Part shown: positions 1-11,060 of the stretch, one piece after another
How positions within the stretch are numbered: position 1 is the first letter of the stretch
How the letters are laid out: the number at the start of each line of letters is the position of its first letter
DNA from: Nymphaea colorata
Taxonomy: Eukaryota > Streptophyta > Magnoliopsida > Nymphaeales > Nymphaeaceae
Assembly: GCF_008831285.2 (NCBI RefSeq)
Contig: NC_045146.1
Span: 24,259,703-24,323,702 of the forward strand
Direction of reading: 5' to 3'
Length of the DNA stretch: 64,000 bases
Translations under genes and position numbers: made by a program
The notes under the pieces: generated by a model
Told to the model about the DNA's origin: nothing
The model's input: the letters and a program-made list of their open reading frames with translations, nothing else
Database searches by the model: none

Positions 1-696
1 ATTGGGGACAATAGGAGCAGAATCACTGTAATTGATTGTGTTTACTGATAATTTTTTGATAGCTATTTGCCAAAATATGTCTTGCCAATAGAAAAAGAAG
101 CGCATTTTATTTGTTGGCTATTCTGTAGTTTAGCATGTTAAAAATGAATGTGTTTGTTTGTTGGAACTAAAATGCATTTTACTTTCACATGGAAGTTAAA
201 TTGGTTATTTCAAAATGCCTGCTTAGTGGGGGTTAACTAATTTTTGGTTTGGTGAACCTGGTTTAGGAGATTTGAGGCACGTGAAAGTGGTAAACTTTGA
301 TGGCCATAGCCATAAAGTAGTCTTGATGAACTGTTGCCCTTTTTGTGTTGAATGGGGGAGCAATTTATGATTGTTGGTCAGATTCTTCTGACAGTTGATT
401 TGCCAATGGTGGACTTCTTTTTCTTTATATGCAAATGAATATCAGCGAGCATCTGAGTCCTTTGTTCTTCTTTGTCATTTCTGATGTTAATATTGTCGTT
501 TGGCGTCTCTGATTGTCATTGTGGAGAGCCTTATTCTAATTCATGGTCAAATTCTTTATGCTTCTTTTTCTTCTGGATCACAGGAAGAAATGGAAAAAAA
601 TCGCAGGTCAACCTCTGGTATGGATCAGTAATGTCTAGGTTTTGTTCCATTTGGTATCCACCACCACAAGTAGTTCTCTTTGTCTGATTCATCACT
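1..696 (+). other. Upstream region of the zinc-ribbon gene
   Basis: No coding exon can be supported here. The stretch is T-rich with intron-like composition and leads into the start codon at 697, so it probably holds 5'UTR and/or a 5'UTR intron. An acceptor-like and donor-like pair around 584-632 could delimit a short leader exon, but joining it to the next exon does not give the reading frame of the small protein, so it is not called as coding. Confidence 0.3.
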
Positions 697-968
697 ATGG
701 CAGGTTCTTCTCGAGATGGGTCTGGGAGAAGGATGAGAGAAGTCGCATGCCCGATATGCACTGTTCATTTGCAGGTGGATGATCTCTTTGACACTGTTGC
801 TCTATGCCTCTGTTTTCTTTCATTAAGAACTTCCCGGTTGGTGTCCGTCGAGAAAATAATTTGCATGTGTTCATCGCTTTTGGGTTGCAGGTCCAAGTTC
901 CAAACTCTGGGTCAGAGACGATCGAATGTGGAGTTTGTCAGCATGAGTTCCTTGTTAGTGCTCATTGA
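697..968 (+). CDS. 51-residue zinc-ribbon protein, two exons
   Basis: Coding exons are 697-774 and 891-968, with a clean GT...AG intron (775-890) in phase 0. The product has 51 residues. It begins MAGSSRDGSGRRMREVACPI and carries two Cys pairs, C18-x2-C21 and C39-x2-C42, spaced as a four-Cys zinc ribbon; the second knuckle reads ECGVCQHEFLVSAH. The basic N-terminus (RR, R) precedes the first knuckle. I recognise the general look of a conserved small plant protein with a CxxC...CxxC ribbon but cannot name it or give a function. The start is the first Met of an exon that opens directly into conserved-looking sequence, and the stop follows SAH. A polyadenylation-like AATAAA lies about 330 bases downstream. 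The alternative, that this is the tail of a longer protein with exons before the window, cannot be excluded. Confidence 0.7.
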
Positions 969-1067
969 TAATCAGTATGTGCCTGCCCATTGTTGCTTCC
1001 TCCAACAACTCCTACGGCTTCTTCTGCTCCTAACTCTAGTGAGGATTCTGTCTCTGTGTTGTGTACA

Positions 1068-1172
1068 TAGGCTGCTGGACCACCTGTCTGTAAATGGCAT
1101 CTTTAATGAGACCTATTTTTTATGTGGTTCATTTCCCTAATGTTTCGTTGTGGTTCCTGCACAGTCACTAGT
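1068..1172 (+). repeat. Duplicated block a, copy 1 (3'UTR of zinc-ribbon gene)
   Basis: This roughly 100-base stretch (starting near GCTGCTGGACCACCTGTCTG) recurs with a few small changes at 23294-23399. It lies between the zinc-ribbon stop codon and its polyadenylation signal, so the edge of the duplicated segment falls in that gene's 3'UTR. The second copy has no coding exon beside it. Confidence 0.75.
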
Positions 1173-1294
1173 ACCTATGGTGATATGGAAAGTTTGATGA
1201 ACTTTCTGTAGAGGATAGATAGATGATGGTCAGTGTGTTTTTCGATTATTGATGTCTTGCTTGCAATATTTTATGGTGTTGGATGAAGCAGTTG

Positions 1295-1300
1295 AATAAA
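1295..1300 (+). terminator. Probable polyadenylation signal
   Basis: AATAAA hexamer in a T-rich 3' region, about 330 bases after the zinc-ribbon stop codon. It is the first canonical hexamer on this strand after the gene. Confidence 0.4.
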
Positions 1301-1349
1301 GGCTGTTCTAAAAGGTTTTGTTTTTGTAAAGGAAATATTCTGGATCTCA

Positions 1350-2390
1350 TGATCATTGCTCGCGTCAGTACTTGCTCTTACTTCTTCCATCGTTGGAGCT
1401 GCATGATTTACATGAAATGGTAGTGACGTGCGAAGAGTTAATTAGTTCTACATGTCCATTCTTAGCCAACAGTGCAGTGCCATCACGAGAGAGCGGTGTT
1501 CATATCTAACTTCCCCATAGGCGTATAAACTTGACGTGACGTTCGTACCTCTAGACATGACGTTCAAACGGGTATGAAAATCTAAACCGTCTTGTGCGAA
1601 CTTTTTGCTACCCTTCCCTCAGCCTGTGGTAAAGTTCGAAGTCCGAACGCATGGCCAGGTGGGGTGAGCTCTTGTGAGGCAAGTCTTCTGTAGATCCTGG
1701 AATTCATGATCTTGAATACAAGGTCTTGGAACGTGAGAGCTAAGTTTCACGTGCAATCGGTGATCGAAATACGCAATAATGCATGATGGTAGCTTTTGTC
1801 CAATGAGTGGTTAACTGATCTTCTATCTTTATCTTATCCAATGAGTTGGTAATCTTTATTTTAAAGCTTAGGAAAGGTCTCAGGCAATCAGCTGATGTCG
1901 GGTTCAATTTTATACGAACAAATCATGTAAAAGATTTATTATGATAGAATCTCATTTTTTGAATTTTTCCTTAAAAGTATGTTTGCCATATTATTTTTAA
2001 AGTATCTAGACATTTTATTAACAAACACGGACCATGAATGCTTAGTGAACGTCTATAACACACACGGTAAATTACACCTACAAATGGAACGGTAAACACG
2101 GTCATATTGTGTGGCGCTGATTCTGTGTGCGGTGAGACATCAGACAAGCAGTGCCATAGCAGCCCTTAATCATACCCATGACGAGCAGCTGACCCATATC
2201 TGGGACATAAATTGTACAAGGATGCATGGACAAGCACGAACAATGGAAGGACGAGTTTATGATAACTTTCGAGCTTCAACTTGACTTGTATTACGGGGTC
2301 CTAACCAACCACATGGATGCTCCATCCGAGTAAGTGTCTGATGGGTTAATTAATAAATCTTGGTCAATCTTTATGTTATTTGTTCATGGG
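1350..2390. other. Intergenic, no gene seen
   Basis: Only short open frames without family resemblance. Mixed composition, no recognisable repeat or RNA gene. Confidence 0.5.
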
Positions 2391-2394
2391 CCTC

Positions 2395-3030
2395 GATTAA
2401 TCTCCCCCACAATATAAAAGGTTGGTGACTGGTACATGATTCGATCATGTACTGTTTCTCTCTCTCATAAATTGTCAAGAGACAAACATCGCTTCTTGAC
2501 GTGATGATATATTAAAACAACCCATCACCTGTTTCTAGGAATAGCTTAGTAAGTTTCATTCTCCTGTTAATCACAAAGGCTACAAATACAGAAAGTACCA
2601 TAACTGCATTAGGTTAAAGTTACCTCTGCAACTTCTATGAGTTCTATCGTGTTCGGTACGTGTCCCATTTGCCTCGAAAACTGTGCTTCACCACTTCCTT
2701 ATGTTTGTCTAAAGACCCATAAGGACTCTTTCTCCATGCAATCTTTGGTTCCATGGCACAACAGGAGCTTCTTCTCCACATCCCCACGTCTTTATTTGAA
2801 CTATTGTAGCTTTCTTAATTTTATGTTTGTGGAATCTTGCACTGCGTAGCCCATCCTCTTCACATCTCTCGAGTATTTTCCAGCACTTCGTCTCATTACT
2901 AGAAGCGCTTCTCGATCTGGTTAGTGTTGCAAAATAAAAATTAAGTAGGAACTACTGCCTCGTCTACCATTGAAGGACGATTAACATTGAATGACGTAAA
3001 TCGACTTAATCTTTTAGTCAAGTTGCTAAT
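2395..3030 (+). repeat. Duplicated block b, copy 1
   Basis: Sections at about 2408-2455, 2505-2607 and 2955-3030 match 23662-23710, 23866-23950 and 23962-24040 in the same order and orientation. A shared landmark is CTACAAATACAGAA. The central part (about 2608-2955) has no counterpart in the second copy, so it was inserted here or deleted there. Confidence 0.7.
2637..2849 (+). other. Weak RING-like remnant
   Basis: A 70-residue open frame begins with a CPICLENC knuckle and later has FSMQSLVPW. That spacing recalls the FCxxCLxxW part of a RING finger with both Cys changed to Ser. The metal-ligand set is incomplete and no exon structure is evident. It lies in the stretch of block b that is absent from the second copy. 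It may be a decayed RING fragment or chance. Confidence 0.15.
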
Positions 3031-3539
3031 GAAGCTATCGAAGGCACACACATACACATACATTTTAACGGCCCCGTTTGATTGCTTTTCTCTTTGTTTT
3101 TTCTCTCAAAGATCTGTTTTAAATAGACGGCATTGGTTAGATGGCGGAGTGATTTAACCTACAAACATGCACGTACACATACATCACACTAATTTTTTTT
3201 ATAAAAACAAAACGCAAGGTGTTTCTGCATTCTTCTTTCACACACACATATATATATAGTGATCGTTCACCAAAAAGATTCATGAAGTGATCCTCATAAA
3301 TGTTGCGGTGATCAATGGGTGCTGAATATGCTGCTATGTGGGGGCTTTACTGCTGCTTCAGTGGGAATTCAGGAACAAGTTTCTTCATTTCACCTTTGGA
3401 AAACAAGACAGTCCTCTGCCTGTTTCACATATAAGATTAATAAAGATCATTTTTTCGGTGATTAATGAAGAAGATACGCGGTGCAATTTACCTATGGAGA
3501 GAGAAAATATAAGGTAGGTTTATTAACCTTCAGTGCCAT

Positions 3540-3810
3540 GTGACGACTGAAGCTGTTTCTTGCATTGAAGCAGACAACAAAATGTCCGATCTGACCTTCT
3601 GGCTTTCTCTTGTTCATCTTTTCGGTTCAACAATAAAGCAGAAAGAATGAAACACTCCCATCATTAGCACAAAGAATCTTAACCGCCGTCTTAGGTAGAG
3701 GCTCACAATTGAGATGAGCGGCGAGGGTTGGGTCTTCTATAACTTGGACAGCCTCAACGCCGTGGCTTAGAATGCCGGCAGCTTTATCGTCCGTAAATGC
3801 TTCGTAATAT
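3540..3810 (-). repeat. Duplicated block c, copy 1 (inverted relative to copy 2)
   Basis: Read on the minus strand, this matches 25665-25885 on the plus strand. Shared landmarks include CTGCTTCAATGCAAG and, in translation, AVESVQ/GVEAVQ and RNSFSRHM/KSFFNRHM. Copy 1 has a fairly long open stretch (SHGVEAVQVIEDPTLAAHLN region), suggesting a decayed coding exon, but I do not recognise a family and both copies contain stops. Confidence 0.5.
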
Positions 3811-4159
3811 TTAAATCAGGCGTTTGACAAAGAGAGACAACTCGCACTTTAAAAAAATTCTCCCGGAAAACTACGCCGGAGTTAATAAACATATCGTCTT
3901 CGAAGTACGTGCCTCACTTTTCTGATTTCTTGATTTACGCCTCTGATTTGAATTAATCAAGAATTACATATCGTGGTCGCGCTTCTTCAATATCATATTC
4001 ATCTGATTGTGTTGCTACATTGTAACTTGTTGGGGCGGTAAGTGTTCTGTTAACCAGCCCCCATATGTATTGTATCCCCAATAATGCGTGCATTTTTGGA
4101 AGCAAACGCATTAATGAATGTGCCATTTTGTTAGCCGCTTCTGAAATTATATTTTCTCT

Positions 4160-4291
4160 TTCCAAGTATTCCAATTTTTCCATGTTCACATTTACAGGCA
4201 TTTATTAATTAACCTTTTAGTGTTCTTCCAAGTATTCCAATTTTTCCATGTTCACATTTACAGGCATTTATTAATTAACCTTTTAGTGTTT
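4160..4291. repeat. Tandem duplication, 66-base unit, two copies
   Basis: The unit beginning TTCCAAGTATTCCAATTTTT occupies 4160-4225 and is repeated directly at 4226-4291, identical except near the last base. The identity points to a recent event compared with the decayed surroundings. Confidence 0.95.
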
Positions 4292-4299
4292 TTATAGGC

Positions 4300-4940
4300 T
4301 ACAAAAATTAGAGCAGCGATTTTTAAAACATATCATGTCTATAAAATAAGGAAAAAACTGTTATTTTAATTCTTAGAATTTTCAAGCTGTACAGCTCACA
4401 TGTTTTCAATTAGGTCGTGAGAAAAAATTTAGCGACGAGTTCAAGTGATTTTAAACAGTTAGAGCGCCGCTCGATAAAACTCTGCTTTTTTCTTTTTTCT
4501 TTCTTGGTTTTTCAGGAGAGCTAGTAGTTTATAAAGCCAGCCCATTGCCTGGAAGAGAAGCAATAGCCCCTTAACCCTGGGTTTCAGAGCTTGCTCCGAG
4601 ACGATGACCTTAACTTTTCAACCTTAATATATAAATATTCACCCACTCTCTCTCTTTCTGTCGCGACGATCATTGTATTGATGATTGAGACCGTGAAGTT
4701 TACCACATTGTAAGATCGAGTCCATCATCAAATCTCTCTAGAATAATCATTCGGCCATTGTATCCATGATTCAGACTGAGGGTTACCCGTTGTCAGGATT
4801 TGATGTCGGTGTTAACGACTTCTTAAAGTTTTCTGTTTTGATCTTTGTTTCTCCCCTCTGATCAACTCTTATGGAGAATTGTATACTGGCCTCGTTTAAC
4901 TAAGTTCATTTTCTGTTCTCACTCCTTTTCCCTTCTGGTT
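4300..4940. other. Intergenic, no gene seen
   Basis: AT-rich with short CT runs. No coding exon or recognisable repeat. Confidence 0.5.
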
Positions 4941-4949
4941 GCTATCGGA

Positions 4950-5383
4950 TAGTGGCTGAAAGCTACCAACCACGCCATGCTCCACCAACCCTGAATAATA
5001 TAATTAACCACTACATGCTTCACATTTTCCAAGCCGCAAAATTTTCCCGTCAAAAAAAGATCTTGAGACAACGACTGGACCACCTCATCTCCGTACAAAT
5101 ATGGCAACTTCTAGCTCGATGCTTCGTCAATCCGCATTGAAGGCTTGCTGTTGTTGATCGCTCAACAGGCAGGCCTTGCGGCTGCAGTCGACACGTTTGC
5201 GTGCTTCTCCTTGCAATAGTGTCTATCGCCACCAACGTTGCTCCGCCTCCTCAATCTTCGCGCTCCATCTAAACACAAAGAAGCGTATCAAGAACTCGAA
5301 GCATAGAAGAAGCAACAGAAGTAGAGTTGCTCTTGTCTTCTGCATTCAAAGACCACCAAGAGTTTCCCTGAAGTGGACAGACA
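4950..5383 (+). promoter_or_regulatory. Degraded promoter/5'UTR of GDSL copy A
   Basis: This matches the region upstream of GDSL copy B (about 29000-29397) over most of its length, including GGCTGAAAGCTACCAACCAC and CAATCCGCATT. The site equivalent to the TATA box of copy B (29279-29286) reads CCATCTAAAC here (5265-5274), so the TATA element is lost. The more distal TATA-like site of B (29135-29143) is also altered (CGTACAAATA). Confidence 0.6.
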
Positions 5384-5841
5384 ATGCAGAAACAGAAGCT
5401 GCTGCTTCTTGGTTGGCTTCTCTTCTTCGCGGCGCCGGCCACGGTGTACGGTCAGGGAAAAGGCCTGTTGCCGACTTCGCTGATCGTTTTTGGTGATTCC
5501 ATAGTGGACGCAGGCAACAACAACGATCTGAACACCATCAACAAATGCAACTACCCTCCTTATGGTCCTATGGAGGGATTTCAATGCTAAAAAGCCCCAA
5601 GGAAGGTTCTCAAATGACAAATGGCAAGATCGTTAATGACATTATTGGTAATTGTTTTGACTTTCGGGTTATTGCTTACACGAAGGGTTTCGTGCAATAA
5701 ATATCTTGCCTTTTGTGCTGTGTCCTTTGGTAGTAATCTTCTTTCTCCGTCTCTTCTTTAATACCAAGCAGTCCAAATTATCAACTGTAAATAGTCCTTT
5801 TTTTTTCTGTTCTTTGCTAGGCTTTATGTTTTGTTACTGAA

Positions 5842-7098
5842 GCACCCACATTACAACAAAGAGGAACATTCAAGTTTATTACCCCACTATAAAGCATTGT
5901 TACAAACATCGTTTTCAAATTTTTAACGGCTTGATTTTTCTTGGGTATTTAACGGTAAACTTTTTTTTTCTGCTAAAGTCTTGAAAAAAGCTGGGCAATT
6001 TTAAAAAATAAAAAAATTAGATATAAATGAAATGAACGAGAAACTAATAGGAAAACATAAATAAAACTATATGGCAGTGATACAAGAAATGTTTTATTGA
6101 TAGTAAAATTGACAAAAATAATTTTGTTTAAGTTTATATGTAAATCCATGACAATATCAATGCTAAAATTGCAAAAAAAAAAACACATTAATTTTTTTTC
6201 TCTTTTTTTTCATATTTTAAATGTTAAATGTGAATATCATGATATTTTTTGAAAATATCTGGATATCTGTGACACCACTATTAAGGTCCATTCCATTATA
6301 GTCATGGGTTAATTCTCCTATATTCATGCCACCACTACTCGGCAGCATGCACATGCACCTTAAACGGAACATTAAGATGGCTCTTTGCTAACTGCCCCAC
6401 TAACACATGCTCAAACATCAACCCACATTTTCTCCTCCTTGATGTGATAATTTAATATTCTCAAACGACTCCCTCATTCTAACTAACTTTATTTAATAGG
6501 GTAAAAGCTTTAAAACATTGAAATATTACTTCTATAGTTCTTTTCTTCATAAATGTGAATTTGAAGATTGTTGCCAAGCCAAACATTTAATTTCACGTAC
6601 TCATCAACGATTTTAAACAAGTTTTTTTTTTTCACAACTACTATCCAAGAAACCACACATTTTGGCAAATAATATTTAAATTGTACTAGTGAAAAAGATA
6701 TTACTTTTTTTTTCTACAAAATTTGCTTGTGCTTTGACTTTGTCAAAAAGAACTTACTTCACAGTGACCTTTTTTTTTTTTTCAAAGTAGTATCTTCCCT
6801 TCATCCTTTTTTGAGGACTTGGGAGTTTTTCTATACATTCTCGACAAGGTCCCATGGATCATTTGAAATTAAAAAAGTTTGCATTTTTATACTTCAAAAT
6901 TTATAATTCTTTACGAACATGGGGATCAAGGATTGTAACAGGTTTAACATTTTATAGTTGTTGGCCATTAGATTATTTTGATGGACTTCACCTTCTTAGT
7001 AGAAGCAACTTTCCTCATATACTTTGTGTTCACTTGAAATCGTAACCTGCATGAGCCATATTACAAGAGTCTGACTCACGCACCCACATTACAACAAA
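5842..7098. repeat. 19-base direct repeat bounding extra DNA in intron 1 of copy A
   Basis: GCACCCACATTACAACAAA occurs at 5842-5860 and again at 7080-7098. Similarity continues imperfectly for about 25 bases after each. The enclosed 1.2 kb is very AT-rich with poly(T) and poly(A) runs. Intron 1 of copy A is about 1.9 kb against about 0.96 kb in copy B, and this block accounts for the difference. It could be a transposon with a long target duplication or a local duplication. No coding domain is seen inside. Confidence 0.5.
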
Positions 7099-7858
7099 AG
7101 GAAAGTTTGTATTTATGACCCACCATGATCCATCTCAGACTATTCTAGGTGTTCTGGCTTTAGAGCCTTCTACAATGGATCTTGGTACCAAACACAGTGA
7201 CCCAAGAAGGAGACAGAGTACCGTCTTTTTTTTTCAGTATAAGGTGCAAGATCTTGTGGAAACGAATTCAATTATTTTTCAAGGTGCACAAACCCAATCA
7301 GTTCAGATGTGGGAACAAAATTAGGCCAGTTTTTGCTATGAACTAAAACCCAAATAGCAGCAGAAAACTTCACCTTTGCAGGTCTAAGGGGTTCTCTAGC
7401 ACTCACTGAAGACTTTTAGATCTTAAAATCGAAAGAGAGCAAGAGAAAAGAAAAGGAACAACATTAATTTGGTTTCAAGAATCAAAAAGCCTTCTTTCAT
7501 GATTTTTGCCATGAAGTTTAAACCAAATCCACTTGTGCATGATGTGCAGCTTCGCTTGCTGGGATAACCGATTCCTTGATGGCTTATCTTGACCCAAACC
7601 TCAAAGACAGAGATCTTCTCCACGGCGTTACTTTTGCTTCTGGAGGTGCAGGACTGGATGATGTAACATCGAACTTTACTGTAAGCCTGCACCAAATGAA
7701 GGATCTCATTAGTTCATCTCAGTTTCATGTTTGGAGTGGTTTGTCACTCTTTACAATGCTTGCTTATGATCTTCCACGTTTTTGCATACGGAACTACAGA
7801 ACGTCATCTCCTTGGCTGGCCAAGTGGAGCTATTCAAAGAGTACATGGCGAGACTAAA

Positions 7859-8357
7859 GAGAATAGAGGCACTATCAAAGAACTCAAGCAGGAAAGTCCA
7901 GCCAGCCATGACGATGGAAACAGGAAAGAAGAAATCAGGGGATTAGCAAAGGAAACTCCGGCCAGCTATAATGATAGAAACAGTAACGATTGTAATCGTT
8001 ACAATACCAAGAAGGAAACATCATCTGGCCAACGGTATAAAGACAATAATATAGAGACAACGGCTGGCCAAGACAGCCCCAATATTTCAAAAGATGAAGA
8101 TGCAATTGACAAACAGAGAGAGGCAACAACTAAATAGGGAAACAATGATTGTAAATTAGATATTGTTTCCTCCTGTAAAGATCATTGTAAATCCTGTAAA
8201 TCAGGAAATGATGATGCCTGTAATTCTATTATAAATAGAAGAATGATCCAGGCCTATCGACACTAAGAACGATACTGCCTTTGTGGACGTAGGTGGGAGT
8301 TTACACCGAACCACGTTAAAATTAGGCATTCCTTCCTTGAATCTCTGCTTTTCTTTA
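7859..8357 (+). repeat. LTR-like 5' leader of the copia element
   Basis: This lies directly before the primer-binding site, where the 5' LTR should be. It holds a TATA-like CTATTATAAATAG near 8230, imperfect internal direct repeats around CCAGCCAGCCATGACGATGG and GGCCAGCTATAATGATAG, and a near-palindrome AACGATTGTAATCGTT. With no 3' LTR to compare, the LTR start cannot be set, and the outermost bases could be something else. Confidence 0.5.
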
Positions 8358-8370
8358 TGGTATCAAAGCA
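8358..8370 (+). other. Primer-binding site of the copia element
   Basis: TGGTATCAAAGCA differs by one base from the usual plant copia primer-binding site TGGTATCAGAGC, complementary to the 3' end of initiator tRNA-Met. It sits just after the LTR-like leader and just before gag. Confidence 0.8.
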
Positions 8371-8380
8371 GGACAACCAT

Positions 8381-9256
8381 ATGGTGCAAAGCAATTCTTC
8401 TTCAAGCATAGCGTCTGCTCCAAACAGAAATCCTTACCCATACAATCTGAACATTGCCAACTTTGTGTCAATCAAGCTCAATCAAAGCAATTTTCTGTTA
8501 TGGCAAACGCAGAAGATGGGGCTCATCGAAAGCCAATATATGACTAGTTTTCTAGATGGAGAATATCAGCCGCCTGCAAAGTTTCTCACCACCTCAGATG
8601 GAAGTACAGCCACAAAACTGAATCCTGACTATCTCGCCTAGTGGAAGTCAGATCGACTTCTTAGAGGATGGATTACTGGGACTCTTGCTGAAGAAATTTT
8701 AGGCATTATCATTGGACAGCAAACTGCCATGGAGGTATGGACCACCCTAACTCAGCATTTTGCTAACAAATCCAAGGAACGAGAAATGTTTCTTATGCAA
8801 AAAATTCAAATGCATAAGAAAGGAAACTCGTCTATTGATGAATATATCCGCAGCTTTAAGAAAATTTCCGATGAGCTCACTGCCATTGGAAAGCCCATTT
8901 CAGACGAAACCAAAATTTTTTGGCATCTCACCGGCCTCGGAAAAGATTATGAATCTTTCCGAACACCCTTACTCACTAGCATGTTAAAACCACCAGCACC
9001 CTCATATCTTGAGGCAGTTGCTCTTCTTCAAAATCATGAAATCATGAGAACTTTAGAAGAAGACTCTCCTAGCACCCACGTTGCATTTGTCAGCCACCGT
9101 CAACCAAACCAGAGAAACAGGGGAGGCAAAAATCAAACCAACTTCAATTCTAAAGGACATGGTTTTATGCAAGCTAGTCAAGGTGGGTCATGGAATTCAG
9201 ACATCAAAAGCAAAGAGAGCAACCAGAACACTAATATGCAGCAAAATGAACCATAG
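8381..9256 (+). pseudogene. copia gag remnant
   Basis: One frame runs from the Met at 8381 to 9256 with a single in-frame TAG at 8639-8641, inside the conserved WKSDRLLRGWI region of copia gag. An earlier in-frame ATG at 8357 overlaps the primer-binding site, so 8381 is the better start. The product shows the LNQSNFLLWQTQ start of the gag domain, MEVWTTLTQHF, and the DEYIRSFKKISDELTAIGKP segment typical of plant copia gag (UBN2-like). The C-terminal part is Gln/Asn-rich. No CCHC zinc knuckle is visible, so it was lost or lies in the broken stretch 9257-9326. Confidence 0.85.
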
Positions 9257-9326
9257 CGCTATCAACTGATGGCATAGGTTCAATGAGGCGTTTTAGTCAC
9301 AAAAGGTTCCACAAGCTCTAGCCACC

Positions 9327-11055
9327 ATGAAAGTTTCTGATACTCAAGATCAACAATGGTTTCCCGACACTGGTGCATCGGCTCATGTGACGTCCAATGC
9401 AGGTAATCTCAGTTCTTTATCAAAATATCATGTGACAGATAAATTAATGGTTAGAAATGGAGAAAAATTAGATATTACTCATATAGGGCAGGCCACTATA
9501 GCCAATGGACAACAAAAACTTGTTCTTGATAATGTTTTAGTTGTGCCAAAGATAAAGAAAAACCTTATCTCCGTCAGTCAATTGACATCAGATCTTCCTT
9601 ATATCTTTGAATTTTCAACTAACGACTTTGTTGTGAAGGAAAAGACGACCAACAAGGCGGTAATTGCGGGGAAGAGGCATGATGATCTCTATGCAGTCGG
9701 AAACAAGGAAGAAGGCAGCGACAAATTTCAAGAAGTATTTTTCTCTACAAGATTTCAAGCAGCAAATAAAGAAATATGACACCAACGTTTGGGCCATATT
9801 CATTGTGAAGTAGTAAATTTTCTTGCAAATAAAAAGGCTATTCGTGGGACACGCTCTAGTATCTTAAACAATGTATGTGCTAGTTGTCAAATGGCAAAAA
9901 TGTGTCGTCTTCCTTTCTTACCAGTGGATGAGCATTGTGATAATTTTCTTGATAAAGTTCATTGTGATCTATGGGGACCAGCCCCAGCTATTTCAGTTAC
10001 TAAATTCCGTTTTATGCTATTTTTATTGATGAAGCCACCCGGTTTACTTGGTTCTATCCCTTGCACCATAAATCAGAGTTATACAACGTATTTACGATCT
10101 TTCATAAATATGTTGAAAATCAGTTTGATAAGAAAATCAAGAAGTTTCAAACAGATGAAGGGGGTGAATTCAATAGTCTCAAACTTACAGCATATTTACA
10201 AGAAAACGGTATACATCATCATAAAGCATGTCCTAAGACGCCACCCCAAAATGGAATGGCAGAAAGGCGCCATAGGACCATTGTCGAACTTGGGTTAGCA
10301 ATGATGTTCAATGCACATATACCAGCTTGGTATTGGGTTGAAACGTTTTCCACTGCAGTTTGGCTTATTAATAGACTACCCACTCCAACGTTGAAGATGA
10401 AATCTCCTTTTGAATTGGTCTTTGGAAAAAGTCCGTCTTACTCTTGTTTACGAATATTTGGGACTAGATGTTTTCCATATATCAGATATTACACCCTCAA
10501 CAAACTTGAACCAAGATCTTTACCATGTGTATTCTTGGGAGTAATACTCACAAGGGATACAAGTGTTTATATCCACCTACAGGAAAATTTTATATATCCC
10601 AACACGTTGTCTTTGATGAAAGTATCTTCCCCTACAAACAGCCTGGGGCACTCTTTTCTTCTACATCATCCTGCAAAACTGGAGCCACATACAGAGATTG
10701 GACGGCGTTAGATCATTGTCCAGATCTTTCACAAGATCATAAAAATGATGCTTCATGTCAAGTGATCAATCATCATCATCTCCTGCATGATGGATCATTA
10801 GACCATCGTTCAGTTCAAGAAACACATGAAGGAGACAACAATATTTCAGCAAATGAAACATATGGTAGCAATGAAGATTTACATGGTCGAGACGAAAGTG
10901 ATATGCCCTCACCAGTCAATGAGGCACAAAGCCAACAGCTTGAAGAGAGACAACTGCTCCAAGACAGCTCCAATATTCACTCCATGGTAACTCGGGGTAA
11001 GGCTGGTATCTCCCAGAGCCGCCAATTCTCTATTGTGATAACATGTGAGCCCTTC
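9327..11055 (+). pseudogene. copia protease-integrase remnant
   Basis: The protease active site reads WFPDTGASAHV. The junction to integrase has TGA at 9777-9779 where the family has Trp (LWHQRLGH-like). Integrase has the HHCC-like CASCQMAK, then HCDLWGPA (first catalytic Asp), FQTDEGGEF (second Asp) and PPQNGMAERRH (catalytic Glu). Frameshifts near 10010 and 10530 break the frame. The second restores SNTHKGYKCLYPPTGKFYIS and the VVFDE segment at the integrase end. A variable acidic linker follows, up to HSMVTRGKAGI near 10980, which normally precedes reverse transcriptase. RT itself is absent. Confidence 0.85.
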
Positions 11056-11060
11056 AAGTA

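Noticed and set aside
584-632. Possible leader exon before the zinc-ribbon gene
   Set aside because: Splice-like sites exist, but joining it to the next exon gives a different reading frame from the Cys-rich protein.
3953-4201. 82-residue minus-strand frame overlapping the 66-base tandem repeat
   Set aside because: No family resemblance, no splice context, and its start lies inside the tandem repeat.
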